Shown here: positions 34,168 to 46,747 of the stretch, piece after piece
Layout of the letters: each line of letters begins with the position of its first letter
How positions within the stretch are numbered: the first letter of the stretch is position 1
Assembly (NCBI GenBank): GCA_038373865.1
Contig: JAXGGA010002049.1
Location: 1-64,000, forward strand
DNA: 64,000 nucleotides
Direction of reading: 5' to 3'
Origin: Uloborus plumipes
Lineage: Eukaryota > Arthropoda > Arachnida > Araneae > Uloboridae
Notes under the pieces: model-generated
Seen by the model: the letters and a program-made list of their open reading frames with translations, nothing else
Databases searched by the model: none
Told to the model about the DNA's origin: nothing
Made by a program: the position numbers and the translations under genes

Positions 34168-35781
34168 GAGCCAATATTTAGAAAAGTGCCAATTTGAAGT
34201 TGGAGTTTTCTGATAAAAAAATTTTTTTGCAGAAAAAAATTAATATTGGATTCTAAGTCTAAATTGGGTCTAAATGCAAGAAAAAAAAAAGGGGGGGGGT
34301 CAAGGAAGTTATTTACCCCCTCCTTAGATTACTCACTTTTAAGCCGTTACAGATCTGATGAGTGTTACAGATCTGATGTTAATATGAGCTACATATTTGA
34401 GTTTATGCTTTCAGTCTTCGTTAACATCTCTAAAAATGATATCATTTCCTTGCATTTTTAACATATAATTAAGATAATTATATTAAAATATATATTTTAG
34501 CTAAAAAATCAAATTTCATTATAAAAAAGCATTTCTTGGAAATAAAAATGAGCGATAAGGTTTTTAGACAAAATAAATTATAAGATTAGGAAATCCAAGC
34601 TCATAAAACATTTGTTTTGTTTTGAAACAACACACAACTTCAACTTTTTCAATACACAACTCTGCTGCTTGCTTTTTTTTAATTAGTTGCAGGAAATTTA
34701 ATTTCTTGATCAGAAATTCAAATTTAGCATGCTAGTTATTATCTAGTTATTTAACGAAGTTATGAAAAATTGAAGCACCAAAAAAAAAATAAATAAATAA
34801 ATAAATAAAATAATAATAATTAATTGACTTAATTTCTGCAGTGTCAATTTTTCTTATTTTACTAACTTCTATTATCAGGTCATACAAACCACAAATGAAG
34901 CAATTGTATTAAAACTAATTGCTTTTCATTTTTTAAGAACAAAAATATTCAATATATATGGCTAAAACCTGCGATTTTTGCTTTTTAATAATTCTAAAAC
35001 GTGTGAGTTACTTCGGTAACATATTCGCTGTTTTTCAATGTTACCGCTCTGACTGTTACCGATCTGACAAACTGACAAAGTTTTTTTTTTTTTTATTTCC
35101 GAGTCGATCGCGCTAAACCAAAATCAAACACGTGGTTTTTTCACTTGTAATAAAGGACTATACTTATATATAAAATAATTTGCAAAATAATTAAAACTGC
35201 GCATTTTAGCGCGTGTTACCGATCTGATGACTTAAATGACACACATTTATAAAATCACTTTAAAAAATCTTACCTACAATTTTAGATGCAGAAATGCAAA
35301 TTTTTAAAACATCCCAACAGGTACTCAGCATCACGTGGTATAGGTGCAGAAAATGATTTTGGGAGCCTAAACATAGATCGGAAGTTATTGTTACCGCTCT
35401 GACGGCGGAACTAGGGACACGCTTATTTCGCATCGGCTAGAAAATTAGGAATCGATTAAAACAAAAATGAAGTAAAATATTAACAAAGGGGTAAAAATAG
35501 AATCGTTTTTTGTGCAAGTGCATTTCTTTGGGAAGTTAGAAAGTGCGCATGACCTGTTTACATGCTAAGCTTTGCTACTTGGGACACGTTACCGATCTGA
35601 TTTTGAATGTATAAAAACAATATTTTCTGACGAAAAAAAAATTTTTTTTTCTGATGTTATTAGATGAAATGAAAGCAAAACTTATCTTCTTTCTGGGGAA
35701 AATTATTTTTTTAGCTAGTTATTGAAATACTAGTAAAAATTCACTTGGGACTCAAATTGGCACTCTTCTAAATATTTGCTC
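34168..35781. mobile_element. 1.6 kb element with GTTACCGATCTGAT motifs
   Basis: Inverted ends GAGCCAATATTTAGAAAAGT and GAGCAAATATTTAGAAGAGT. Inside, GTTAC(A/C)G(A/C)TCTGA(T/C) recurs about seven times (near 34345, 34363, 35040, 35057, 35215, 35390 and 35588). No long ORF. Confidence 0.75.
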
Positions 35782-38212
35782 AGTATTAAATATATTACTT
35801 TTATATTTGTAAGGAACGTGAATTATTTTTTATTCAGAGTTACATGCAAACAACTGAAACACTTAGAACACATCAGCATGCAATATAGTTTAGCCTTTAG
35901 TATTAATAAAGTCAGCTTTTAGATGCAGTTACTTTTATATTTGTAAAGAACGTGAATTTTATCTTTTATTCAGAGTTACATACAAACCCACAAGTGAAAC
36001 TAATAAAATCATAATGAAAAGAACGTGAGCTTTAAAAATACAACGGTGATATTAATTTTTTTAAGTAACGTATCATTAGAACAAATCATTATTCTAAGTA
36101 ATGGATGGAAGTTATCATTTTTAATAGAGATATTATATCGGCCGTACTATACAAGCATTGTCATTATGGAAAACTGTTCATTAAATGTACAAATTAAAGA
36201 CGTGTGGACCTGCAAAATGATTATTTTATCTTCATATTTGACGCTTTTCTTAATAGAAAGAACATGAGCTTAACTGTTACTCTTTTAAAATAAAATATTC
36301 CAATTATTTTATCTTGGAACACGAATCGAAAAAGCAATAAATTTAGATGCATGGAAAACATATTCGATTTGTTCATTTATTAAATGAAGAAAATACATTT
36401 TCAGAGAATCATAACCTTTTTATTTTGTGTTGTGTTAAATGTAAAAACATCTTTTTTAAAAAAAATTTAATTTTTTCGGGAGACAAAGGAAAAGCGCGAT
36501 ACATCCCAATGAGGGATATAACGAGGAGCGATGTAAAGAGGGGTCACTGTACTAAAAGTATCTTGGGATTGTCAGCTACAAAGCAAGGAAATAAAATACA
36601 TCTTGAGTTAGTAGCAATAACGACGAATTGATTAAGGATTGTCTTCAATATCCTTGGGTAATAAAAAACACTCAACATTTTTAAAAATGTTTATTTGAAA
36701 TATTTACAATCATATAACAACTTGCAAATTCTGTCGACATGAAAACTCAACTGTCTTGCTGTCATATTTATTATCTTGTTGTCATATTACTACAGTACAA
36801 TTTTATCGGTACTAATATAGCAGACGATCTGCCACTTCAGTAGTCCGGTTACTCAACAGATGGCGCAGCTCCAAATATATATACGGAGCACCTGATTTCA
36901 GTGGTACTACGAATTTTCAAAAGTTCTGTTTAATTTCTGGTCCAATGGTCTGCTAAGTTGTTACAAAGTAGTGAAAATCTTATCCGTTTATTTCTTTTGT
37001 GTTATTTTTTCTTAACAATTGTTTTGCGTCTGTTCATCTTCTATTTCTTCTCTTCTTGCTTACACTTCAGATTTAAAATATTTATTATATTTATAGTCTT
37101 AATAGCAAAATTTTGCTTTTGTACTTTCATTTTCTGAAATTTCAAACGAAGTATTAACTTATGAAGTTTAATGTTTCTTCTACAATTAAAGAGTATAATA
37201 AAAATCAACGTAAATTTAAAAACAATCTCAAACTATAAGAATTATTATCATTCTACATACTTTTTTTCCTCCAAAAAGTAGGTTGATACTTTAACACCTG
37301 CTCTGCTTAAGAACACAAAGTAATTTGGAAAATAAATTTTCTTCAAAACTGTTTACTATGAATCGAAAGTGCCTTAAATAATTTAGCAGACATCCAATAA
37401 GTATGCCGAAATCACTTACACAGCACCAATTTTCAGAAAAAATTTAGAGAAAGAACACATAATTTGTTCACGACGAATAACTTTCTGTAAAACGTTCGCT
37501 ACAATCTTGAAAAGAAAGCAAAGAGCTTAAAAAGTGGTAATCTGACCAGTAAATAAACGATTAGGTACAGTTGCATTTTAAAAATGAACAGCATTGAAAA
37601 TTGAAGCATTTGGTTTATGTTAATAACATTTATTGTTTTTTATTCATTTTTTAATGTACTTCTTTATACAAAGTGAATGGGAGGTCATTCTGCAATATTT
37701 AATGTTAGGTACTGGATATTACACAGCCAGATTTCAAATATTATTTATTTTTCTCCCAGTGAAAATAGTATAAAAAATAGAAAAAAAATAATGGTAAACT
37801 CATTTTAACAGTGAAAAACCACAAATATCTTAAAATCTAGCTGTGAAATCTACTGTACGTAACACAGAATGCTATGGAATTACCCTGGGAAAATTTTTAT
37901 GGTTCTGAATAGGGTATTTCGGGTTCTTAGAAAAAAAAGGGGGTACAGCAACCCATTAGACGTTCTTAACCTCTATACTTTTCTAGAGATGTTTGTATAT
38001 ATTCAGGGGAGCGTCTATAACAACAACACAGTCACAACTAACTTTCAATACAAGTAAATTGCAGCCTAAAGGAGACACAAACTTTTATATCAAAGCACAC
38101 TTAGCTATATACAATTAGCTAGCATCCTATTCTCGCTTCACACTCAGAGCATTTCGTTTTACTCCACGAGGATCAGCATCTTAATATATTCGGTAACGAA
38201 AACGGTAAACTC

Positions 38213-38550
38213 CCCTCACTTACGACGGACTCATTCGTCAACTGAAATCTATTTCACAGCCTTTCCAAATGTACGGAGATCACCGTCTTTGTTAACAAGT
38301 GAACTGAAAGAACTAGTTCGTCAACAGAAGTTTATTTCATAGGCTTTCCAAGTGTACGGAGATTACTGTTTCTGTTAACAAGTAAACTGAACGAACTGGA
38401 TCGCCAATGGAAGTCTATTACACGGGCTTTCCTAGTGTACGGAGATTACCGTTTTTGTTAACAAGTGAGCTGAACGAATTGGTTCGTCAACAGAAGTCTA
38501 TTTCATAGGCTCTACAAATGTACGGAGATTACCTTTTCTGTGAACAAGGG
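38213..38550. repeat. 83-bp tandem repeat, four units
   Basis: Each unit contains GTTCGTCAACAGAAGT-type text, TTTCATAGGCTTTCCAA, GTGTACGGAGATTACCG and TTAACAAGTGAACTGAA. Units differ by 10-20 percent. Located 1.3 kb downstream of gene A. Confidence 0.88.
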
Positions 38551-39830
38551 AGTTGATATCTTGATTGACGCGGAGTGGAGTGAATCGATTTGAGTAAAGT
38601 GAGATTAGGAAAAATACCTGAAAAAAATACCTGAAATTCATATAAAAACTAAAGTAGCACAAACTTTATATTAAATCTAAGGCAGAGTAAAAGGTCACTT
38701 TTGAGACGAAAGTCAATTACCACCAAGATCAATAAATATTCTTATCAACTATTTAACCACCAAGTCTACCCATGTACCAAGTCTACCAATCAAGTTTTTT
38801 ACCACCTCTGATTCGCTGATATTTCTAACTCCGAAGAAAGTATAATGCATTTGTGTTTAAATATGGAATGACAACTCCCCTCAGCTCTCTCCAGAAAAAG
38901 AGGTGGTTGCGCTAAGATTTAAATTTTCCCTGAAATGCCGGCTTTTGAAAATCATGTTAATAAAAATCGTTCTTTAACATTTCTTTTTTTTTTTTTTGGA
39001 AAAAGGGAAATGCTTATAAAAATAATATTTTAATTTACTTAGTTTATAGTTAACAAACCATTTGGCAACATTGGTTATCAACGTAAGAAACTTTTTATAG
39101 CCATTGATTAATATTGTACAAATACCTTACTGTTTAAGTGGTAAAAATTTATTCTTCGTTGAAGAACAAGAAGCAGTCATTCTTAAGCGTATAAAATGAA
39201 ACAAAACGTACATAGATGCAGCAAATGATGAAGAAAACAAATTATTTTTATTTTCTTTGAATAGTAAAGCTGCTATATACAAGCTAAACATAGATTAAAT
39301 GCCATTTTTAATGTGTATTTAATTATTTATACGCAACAGCAGAGCATCAAATTTATTTTAATACTATTTTAAAAAACTGAATTAGGTACGTTGCCAAATG
39401 CACAAAAACATGCAGGCCTTTGAGGGTTAAATATCTTCAACAACCTAATTGCCTAAATAGATTTCTGTTCCTCAACCCACTTATCTCAACCTAAAAAATA
39501 ATTTTTACCCTACACTGCATCGCGTTGCCTATTGGATACATGGACTATTTTTCCTTATGACCAACAAAATGTAGTCATAAGGCAACTTAAGCATAAAAAG
39601 CACGTATTAGGTATCTTTAAAGCAATTATCACCATCTATCCTCAAAATTTTCTTTTAAAAATTTTTCAATGTTTCTTATTACATTGAAAAACATACATAT
39701 TTTTTTAAAGACAAACAAAAAAATCATGGAATGTAGGGTTAATGTAACACTAAAGTTTTTTTTTTTTTTAATGGCCTTATAAATGATTAAATGTGCTTTC
39801 TTCGAAACTTAACCAATTGAGTAAACATAT

Positions 39831-40136
39831 TTAGCCATAAGTAAAACTGTGTGAGGCTTTCGCTTTCTTCCTGATGCTTCTCCTCACTTCGTGGACCAAC
39901 TCCAGGCCCACCATTTTGGTGATCACGAAGGGCGTGTCGCACTTCCCGTCGACGTCGTCGCCGCTCAACTCTTTGAGCAGCACTCCCCCGTAGCCCTTGT
40001 CGACAGCGAACTTCGCGAACTGCACCGCCATCTGGGGCGGGACGTGGCAGGCCCACTGGTCCTCCTTGAAGATGTACCACCCCACTTCGAAGTCGAATTC
40101 TTCGCCCCAAGTTCCGCTTCTCAGCTCCTCACATAT
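39831..40136 (-). CDS. Gene A last exon, GH18 strand 8 and C-terminus
   Basis: The 306 nt after TTCGACAG encode 101 residues and TAA: ICEELRSGTWGEEFDFEVGW at the start, DKGYGGVLLKELSGDD at strand 8 and a basic tail with VRRSIRKKAKASHS. The strand-8 Trp of active chitinases is absent. The exon is notably GC-richer in third positions than its surroundings. In gene B the same protein region is split by a phase-1 intron after the DDFKG stretch; here it is continuous. Confidence 0.92.
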   Translation of the reverse strand: MCEELRSGTWGEEFDFEVGWYIFKEDQWACHVPPQMAVQFAKFAVDKGYGGVLLKELSGDDVDGKCDTPFVITKMVGLELVHEVRRSIRKKAKASHSFTYG

Positions 40137-40266
40137 CTGTCGAATGAAAAAATGTGTTGACATACTGGTTAGCAATCGAGATTTACTGGTTGAGTACGAA
40201 AGGTTGAGATGCAATTTAAAAATATAAACACAAAACTGTTGACTAGCAACAGACTGATCTCCGATG

Positions 40267-40710
40267 CACTGCAAAAAATAAGTTGTTGCTTTCACAGTTT
40301 AATATTGAAAGCAGAGTTTTCAGTTTAAAACTAAAATCGCAGTAATAAACTGTAAAAATAGTTATTTTACAGTTTATTACTGTAAAAATAGCAATTTTAC
40401 AGTTTATTACTGTAAAATTAACAATGCTACAGTTTATTACCATTAAATTAGCTGTATTATACTGTAAAAACAGCAGTGTAATACTGGCAGCAGTTGTTCC
40501 AGTTTAAAACTGTAAAATGCACAGTAATAAACTGAAACTAGCAATTTTATAGTTTATTACTGGAAACTAGCAATTGTATAGTTTATTACTGGAAACTAGC
40601 AATTTTTCAGTTTGTTACTGTAAAAATCGGCAGTTTTACAGTTTATTACTGTAAAATTACTGTAATAATTATTTATCATACTGTAAAAACAACATTCATT
40701 TTTTACAGTG
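40267..40710. repeat. ACTGTAAAA-family repeat, copy 3
   Basis: CACTGCAAAAAATAAG to TTTTTTACAGTG, with eight or more TTTTACAGTTTATTACTGTA units on the same pattern. It starts 131 bp upstream (gene direction) of the last exon of gene A. Confidence 0.85.
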
Positions 40711-41085
40711 TGGATTGCAGCTTGTTGATTAATGATTAATCAACCGCCAATGAATGTCAAGATTCCCCCATAAACTATTCACCCTGTTGCAAGTAACAAA
40801 GTGTTACTTCCGATACACTATTTTAAATGCCTATTTCTATTGCCCTATTTGAAGTAATAATTTTCCCTATTTTCATTATAAGACTTGAGAAGCTTAAAAC
40901 AATTGATTTTTTCTTATGCGATTGCTGCAGACAATCAAAATGTTCTATAAAATTTAAACTGGATCGGGCCCCCTTTGATCCTTATATGCTAAAAACTGCA
41001 GATAACCATCTTGAATCAATTAAAATAGTTAAAAACAGTAATAACGTTTTACTCTAGCAGTTGCAAAATTTCATTGCTATTAATT

Positions 41086-41225
41086 AAGCCCGTATTCACA
41101 AGACAATTCGATTTGAAGTCCAACAGCCAAAACAAAAGTCAAAGTCTTCTGCAACTAATAAGAAGGTTCCAATCTCTGTGGTTCTGGTGTCAGTCCGAGA
41201 GTCAAACTGGTGAATACAGGCGTTA
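41086..41225. mobile_element. Small MITE, tandem pair member 1
   Basis: AAGCCCGTATTCACAAGACA to TGGTGAATACAGGCGTTA, inverted ends, 140 bp. Confidence 0.75.
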
Positions 41226-41253
41226 CCGATAAAATTGTCAAATCACTATGAAT

Positions 41254-41396
41254 TACGCCCGTATTTACCAGGCAATTCGACCTGTAGTCAGACAGCCAAA
41301 ACGCAAGTCAAGGTCTTCTTCAACTAACAAGAAAATTTTACTCTTTGGTTCTAGGGTCTGACAGAGAGTCAAATTATCTGGTGAATACAGGCGTTA
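41254..41396. mobile_element. Small MITE, tandem pair member 2
   Basis: TTACGCCCGTATTTACCAGG to CTGGTGAATACAGGCGTTAA. Same orientation and body (ACAGCCAAAAC, CAAGTCAA, GTCTTCT) as member 1, 29 bp away. Confidence 0.8.
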
Positions 41397-41806
41397 AAGA
41401 TAAAAGTGTATATCTAAATTTTAGAAAATGTGAGACACCGAATATTTATGTAGGATACATCAGTTTCATTTTAGCAAAGCTATTTCAGTCTTCTTACACA
41501 TTAACATAAGGATTTAAGTTTCGAAAGAATTATGTTTAACTCCAAAAGACTCATTTAAGTTATATTATATTGTAAATTCACACTCTCTTCGTCTGCAGTC
41601 GGTACAGTTCATTATGTGAAGCTCATGTTATTAGGGCAGCTCAAAGGACTTTCTGAGCTTCGTGGACTCCTATGCAAATTTAACCTTTTAATCAAATCCA
41701 TAATTAAATTACGTGCAAATTATATCCATATTGTATTTTAGAACATGCAGAAGTACAAGGCATGCATTACTTTTGAGGTTATTTTATTTGTGCAAAAAGA
41801 ATGTAC

Positions 41807-41992
41807 CTCATTGTATGACATATATCCACCTTGAAGTGTCCTGGGACCCGGTTTACCGGCACCAGAGGCGGGGGCTCCAAGCCCATGTTGTGCTGGATCC
41901 GAGATCGTGAACGTCTTTGCATAGAGTGGAACACCTAGATTTAACATTGAGGGATCACCTACTCCATCGGCCCATATTTTCATAGCAGCCTC
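41807..41992 (-). CDS. Gene A exon 6, GH18 insertion domain
   Basis: The 186 nt, phase 0, encode EAAMKIWADGVGDPSMLNLG, VPLYAKTFTISDPAQHGLGA and, at the end, GGYMSYNE. The usual P-x-Y-G-R-x-F is P-L-Y-A-K-T-F here, so the conserved Gly-Arg pair is Ala-Lys. Acceptor CTTACAG and donor GAG|GTACAT. Confidence 0.93.
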
Positions 41993-42906
41993 CTGTAAGC
42001 AAAAGGGTAGATTCCATCAGGAAAAGTATGAAATTCGCAGTTGATTACCAACTGAATTCGACAGCAAAGTGTAAGATTACAATGAGGGACAATTTATACA
42101 GAGTAAGATAATTCCGAAACGTCGCAGATTTTTTTTTCCCCTTTTCAACGTTCTGTTTCGCGCTAATAACAAGTATGATTGGGAAAAGGTTTCCTGAATT
42201 GCTCCAAGTTTCATGGATGCATGAATGCACCTGTAAAAAATATCTAAAAATAAAATTAAAATAAACATTTTTACCCACCAGTGTTAAATAGATAAATATT
42301 CATATTCTTTAGTAAGTGCTCTTTTTTCCACTCAGTTACGGCCTTTCCAGATTGACTCCACCCTAGACAGAGGCGGGCATTTCTTACATTAATTGCCAAT
42401 GTAAAATCGGATACGTGAGACACACAAGACGATCATTAAAATTTTCAGTTAAAGGAACATGAAAACGACGTTAAAAAATAGGAACTCAACAAATCTTATA
42501 ATGCCAAACAATGCTGGGACACAGGGCATAATTTTGCTTTTTCGGAAGCAAAAATCATTTGCAGACCTACTACTGTAAGTGAATTCGATTTTCTAGAAGA
42601 CTTTTATGTTCACAAAAATTTAAATAATCTATGTAATCAATCTTTTGCTGTTCTATGTGCTGAAACATGTTGCCCCTTTTAATCTTATTTGTGCTTTTAA
42701 ACGCCGTTTCTCATTTTAATTAAGTAATAGCATGTATGATAAGATAAATAATGTACCACACATGCATCTTTCTTCGTTCTAAATTTTTGCATCAATACAA
42801 TTTTCAATTTGTGTCGATGTTCTGTCACTATTGTATCCTACTATTCATTGTGCCGGACGCTATACCAACAAACTGCGGGAAAAAAAGCAATTGCAAATGA
42901 GCTTAC

Positions 42907-43024
42907 AACATTTAAGTCTGCGTCATCATCTCCTTCTTTGAACTTGAACTGAGCGTGGTGTCCAGTTTTGGGTTCCCAAGGACCGTGCATGTCGTACGTC
43001 ATGACGTTAATGAAGTCCACTGTC
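42907..43024 (-). CDS. Gene A exon 5, GH18 strand 6
   Basis: After TTGCAG, 118 nt complete the Lys codon and encode [20 protein letters not shown] followed by GHHAQFKFKEGDDDADLNV, ending at GTT|GTAAGC. M-x-Y-D is intact. The exon matches gene B exon 5 in length and phase, with a short acidic EGDDDAD run replacing PTLDDLQ. Confidence 0.93.
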
Positions 43025-43867
43025 CTGCAATAAATAAACCCTTTTGAATAACTAATGCAGATACATTCATTTAAAAATGTGGAATAGAAGTTTATAATAA
43101 GAACCTCTCCATAAAAAGGTCTTAGTCATCGCGACTAAAAGTGAATAAGTAAATACCAGCAATAACTCTTTTCATGAAAAGCAGCTAACTAATAGTATAT
43201 TTAATAGCCAATCCAAAATAAAATTGAACCAACTGCAAAACTGGTAATTTGACCAGCATGTACCTAGGCTTTTGAAGGCAGGCATTTTAGATGAGGCCTT
43301 CTAAACTTCCCAAACAGAAAAACCTGCTCTCTAGTGTCTTCTCTTTGGATATAAAAATATATGTAGCGTGTAATACAAAGAAAATATTTTAAAATGTATT
43401 TCGCGTAATACAAAAAATACAATTAACACTGAGCCAGAACTTTCCAAGCTTCTTAATGTCACCAGAAACCTTCACAAATAAAATTTTCTAGAGACAAAAC
43501 TCGTACTCCTCAGTTTAATTTACAAAGCAGCGTATCGTAAAGTTCAGTTCAATTTGTGCAGTAACACAATTTGCCCTATTTATAGTTTAAACTACGTTGA
43601 CGATGATAAGAATATAGCGGATGGTAATAAAATAAGTATATCTGTTTGGAGCAGTCTACAGCTTGAAGAAATCCTCCGATTGCAATACAAATTGGAACAC
43701 TTACTAATCCTGAAGGGGAAGAAGGATGGTGCAATAAAAAAATTCAGTTGCTACAATCACCGATTGGTGGCACTGCAGCCTTTAAAATATGGACTGACAA
43801 TGCTAACACTGTAGTAATCATGAGAAAATTAAAGAGATGGTGGTTTCTGCCAGTAATATAGTGCGAG

Positions 43868-44195
43868 ATGCCTCTCAGTCTACCAAATCGCGCTTTGATT
43901 TTAAGGCATTTCTACATTAACGGCTCAAACGCTGCGTCTGCGTTGCGTAAGTTCAGGAATGTGAAAGAAATGCGCAAAGGGAAAGGTCCTTTGACTCAGT
44001 GTGTAGTGAAAAGAATGGAAAAAAATTCGAGGAGACTAGATCATTTACTGTAAAATGTGGAAGGGGTGTAAGCCAGCACCTCTCTCCATATAAGAAGAAA
44101 TCGCCACTGCAATTGTGGAGTCATCAGGTACTCCAGAAGCAGGTAATAGTGCACGTGAAGTTGTTCGAGAATTAGATATACCAGGTATCACTTAT
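43868..44195 (+). pseudogene. Transposase N-terminal HTH remnant (DUF4817-like)
   Basis: MPLSLPNRALILRHFYINGS followed by NAASALRKFRNVKEMRKGKG matches the helix-turn-helix found at the start of many arthropod mariner-type transposases. After a frameshift the text continues as EEIATAIVESSGTPEAG, VVRELDIPGITYK. No catalytic domain remains. Confidence 0.8.
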
Positions 44196-44211
44196 AAATA
44201 AACCGCCCAGC

Positions 44212-44638
44212 TTAACCAACGCCTCCTAAATGCTAAATGCCTAGAAGATTTGCTTCGCTACCGTCGAGATGGGTTCCACTTTAAACGCCACCTTGCGGCA
44301 ATCAGATAATGCCGCTGTTATTTTTTCATTGGATAATTTTTAAATTTAAATTCAGAAATGAACCAATCGTTAATTTTTCGAAGAACTCCGGTAGATGATG
44401 GTGTATCGTGAACCAATGTGATTTTGCAGCTATTAGCGACGGATCCAAACGATATTCGAATTAAATTTTTTGATTGGTTGATTTTTAAATTTAAATTTAG
44501 AAATGAACCAATCGTTAATTTCTCTTTCTCAAATAACTCTAGTAGATGGCAGTGTATCGTGAACCAAGAATGAAATTTTGCTCTGTGCTAAAAACCAGAA
44601 AGTTACAGGCATTTAATATTTAGGAGGCGTTGGCTTAA
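44212..44638. mobile_element. TTAA-flanked MITE with internal duplication
   Basis: TTAACCAACGCCTCCTAAAT and inversely TTAAGCCAACGCCTCCTAAA. AGAAATGAACCAATCGTTAA with GTGTATCGTGAACCAA occurs twice, 140 bp apart. Confidence 0.8.
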
Positions 44639-45023
44639 CATGCTAATTTTTTCTTTTGTATCATTATAATTTCAAAAACTCCACCTAGTGGCAATTTTTG
44701 AACTAAAATTTTTTATTGCACCATCCTTCTTCCCCCTTAAATATTAGTGAGTGTTCCAATTTTTATTGCAAGCGGATGATTCCTTCAAGCTGTAGACTTC
44801 TCCAAACAGAAATACTTGTTTTATAACCACCCAGTCAATTTGTTTTCCTAAGCCTCTATCTCCTACGATTCAAATTAATTTCAATGAACAATTTCAGCAG
44901 AAAATTTATTTGTATGCTGCTTTCTATCCTCCGTGTGCTGTGAGTAATATTCCCATCGAAACCTGAAATTCCGCTTCAGGATATTGGTTTAAACCTCAAC
45001 ATATTAATTAGTTTATTTTAACT

Positions 45024-45550
45024 TTAACCCATTAATGCCTGACTTTTTTTTTTCAAAAGATGTTTTGTATACTGGTTACAAACAGTGTTTAATGGACAGG
45101 AAAAATAATTTTAAAAAATCATGTCAAAAATACTTTTTTATTAAGGAAAGAAACATTGTCCCTTAAAAGTTACGATAGACCCCAGAGGGTACATGCTTTT
45201 TTTTTACTAATTTTTTTCTCTGCCAACGATATAATATTTAAAAAGACATTATTTATAAGAAGAAATAAAATCAGCAATCAACATAAACTGGGAAGCTGGG
45301 AATAACTCTGAAAACTTAGCTTTTTTTTCTTGAGATTGTGAACGATGTGATTTTTGATAAAGATCATATTAAAACTGCTACGGAACACACATTTTGCAAT
45401 GGTTATGTACTGCAATCTGTTAATCACGAATTAAAACAATACCAAGGTACTAATTGAACACTATTATTTGGTTGAAATGTTCATTTTGAGGAAATTCAGA
45501 CCCTTTTTTGGACCGTCCCTAAAAAGGGACGCTAGGCATTAATGGGTTAA
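45024..45550. mobile_element. TTAA-type element with AATGCCT ends
   Basis: TTAACCCATTAATGCCTGAC and inversely TTAACCCATTAATGCCTAGC. Right TTAA is shared with the start of the next element. Confidence 0.85.
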
Positions 45551-45720
45551 CCTATTTATGCCCAAGTTTTTTTTTAACAATTTTTTTCAATTTTTATCTG
45601 CTTAAAACTCTTACTTGGAATGGTTTACATATATTTTAGGCTTAAAATAATTCGCCGTTGCCATATTTATTAAGTTATTTAACGTCCTGCTTATAGGATA
45701 TTTTGCAGATATGCCACCCT
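45547..45720. mobile_element. TTAA-type element end, relative of the 30309-32111 element
   Basis: TTAACCTATTTATGCCCAAG and AAACTCTTACTTG match the inverse of 32040-32111, and GCCATATTTATTAAGTTATT with TCCTGCTTATAGGATATTTT matches the inverse of 30675-30720. The other end was not found, so it is truncated or deleted. Confidence 0.7.
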
Positions 45721-46549
45721 GATAACTTCTGAACGGTATGAGCTATAGTCAAAAAGTCATACTGAAATTGCCCTGCTCTACACAATGAAGTCACTTACAG
45801 TGACACCTGGCAGCAAAAATTTCGCTTGTATCTTAAAAAAAATAAGAGATGCGGGGAAAAGCTATTATACAAGATAGCCCGTGGCCTCCCTGATCCTCAG
45901 ACATCAATCAATGTTACTTTTAGGTTAGGGGATATTTGTAAAGTCTCAGAAGTCATGGCAACCTAAGAAATTTACTTAATCCTTAAAACAGCGAGCTTTA
46001 ACATTTTAGTAAACATTTCCCAGAACACATTGCGGTCAATTACAGATTTTGCTTTCTTCAAACGGTGCCCGAAAATTATGGCTGTTAGGTTGATCCCTTT
46101 TTGCAGCAAGAATTATTTTCTTACCTATTGCAAATTTATGCGAAATGTATAATTCATTAAAGATAGCCCCCCCCCCCCTCCCCGGAGTAGAAAAATTTAA
46201 ATAAATCTTTCAGGCTATTCAATGGATTTCCACATCCCACCTCTTCATTATGGTCCACACAAAATATTGTCGATTTGTGGGCAAAAAAAATATTTTTTGT
46301 AAACAACTTTGAAGTAGGATAGTTTAATCGAGCCCACGGGCCACTCTGTACACAATGACTCCTTAATAACATAGTTTACTGTCTTCAATCTTGTTACTGG
46401 TTTTTTTTCTTCTTTCTTTTTTTTTTTTTTGATGGTAATCGCCAATGATTCTACTAACTACTAAGTTAGCTATTGTATTTCAGACGGTGCTATTTGTTTA
46501 AAAGAAAACATTTACTCAATGATCCTCTCTCTTTACAAAAAGTACTTAC

Positions 46550-46653
46550 TTTGCTATCGCCGGCATATCATATGCAGCTTCGACCTCACGTTTCACTGCA
46601 CTGACGCTAATTGAGAGGACTAGATTCTCTGCCTCAAATGCAGGCTTCAGTTC
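46550..46653 (-). CDS. Gene A exon 4, GH18
   Basis: The 104 nt encode ELKPAFEAENLVLSISVSAV followed by KREVEAAYDMPAIA and a split AA|G codon, with GTTACAG before and GTAAGT after. The position equals gene B exon 4 in length and phase. A repeat of the ACTGTAAAA family begins 95 bp upstream in the gene direction (46748). Confidence 0.92.
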
Positions 46654-46747
46654 CTGTAACATTAAAAGAAATATTACACATGCAATAGGTCCATAAAAGA
46701 GTATATAGATTATCGTCTGAATTGAAAAAAACTCGAAATTATACTCA

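Larger units (their letters stand above)
32860..39830. other. Intergenic interval between gene A and gene B
   Basis: About 7 kb separates the gene A stop codon from the gene B start codon. It holds a MITE with a 7-bp target duplication (33375-34121), the 34168-35781 element, a tail fragment with the words AAGCGCGATACAT and TATAACGAGG near 36485-36550 that recurs at 57830-57900, and an 83-bp tandem repeat. No coding exon and no clear TATA box or poly(A) signal was recognised. The gene B promoter presumably lies in the first few hundred bases above 32859. Confidence 0.6.
43635..44815 (+). mobile_element. Mariner-like relic with 110-bp inverted ends
   Basis: TCTGTTTGGAGCAGTCTACA and the next 90 bp recur inversely at 44815, at roughly 85 percent identity, including GGAAGAAGGATGGTGCAATA. 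A decayed DNA-binding domain lies inside, together with a later TTAA-flanked insertion. Confidence 0.8.

Noticed and set aside
40310..40700. CRISPR-like array of regular 22-27 bp repeats
   Set aside because: The units vary in sequence and spacing, have no unique spacers, belong to a dispersed eukaryotic repeat family and stand in an intron.
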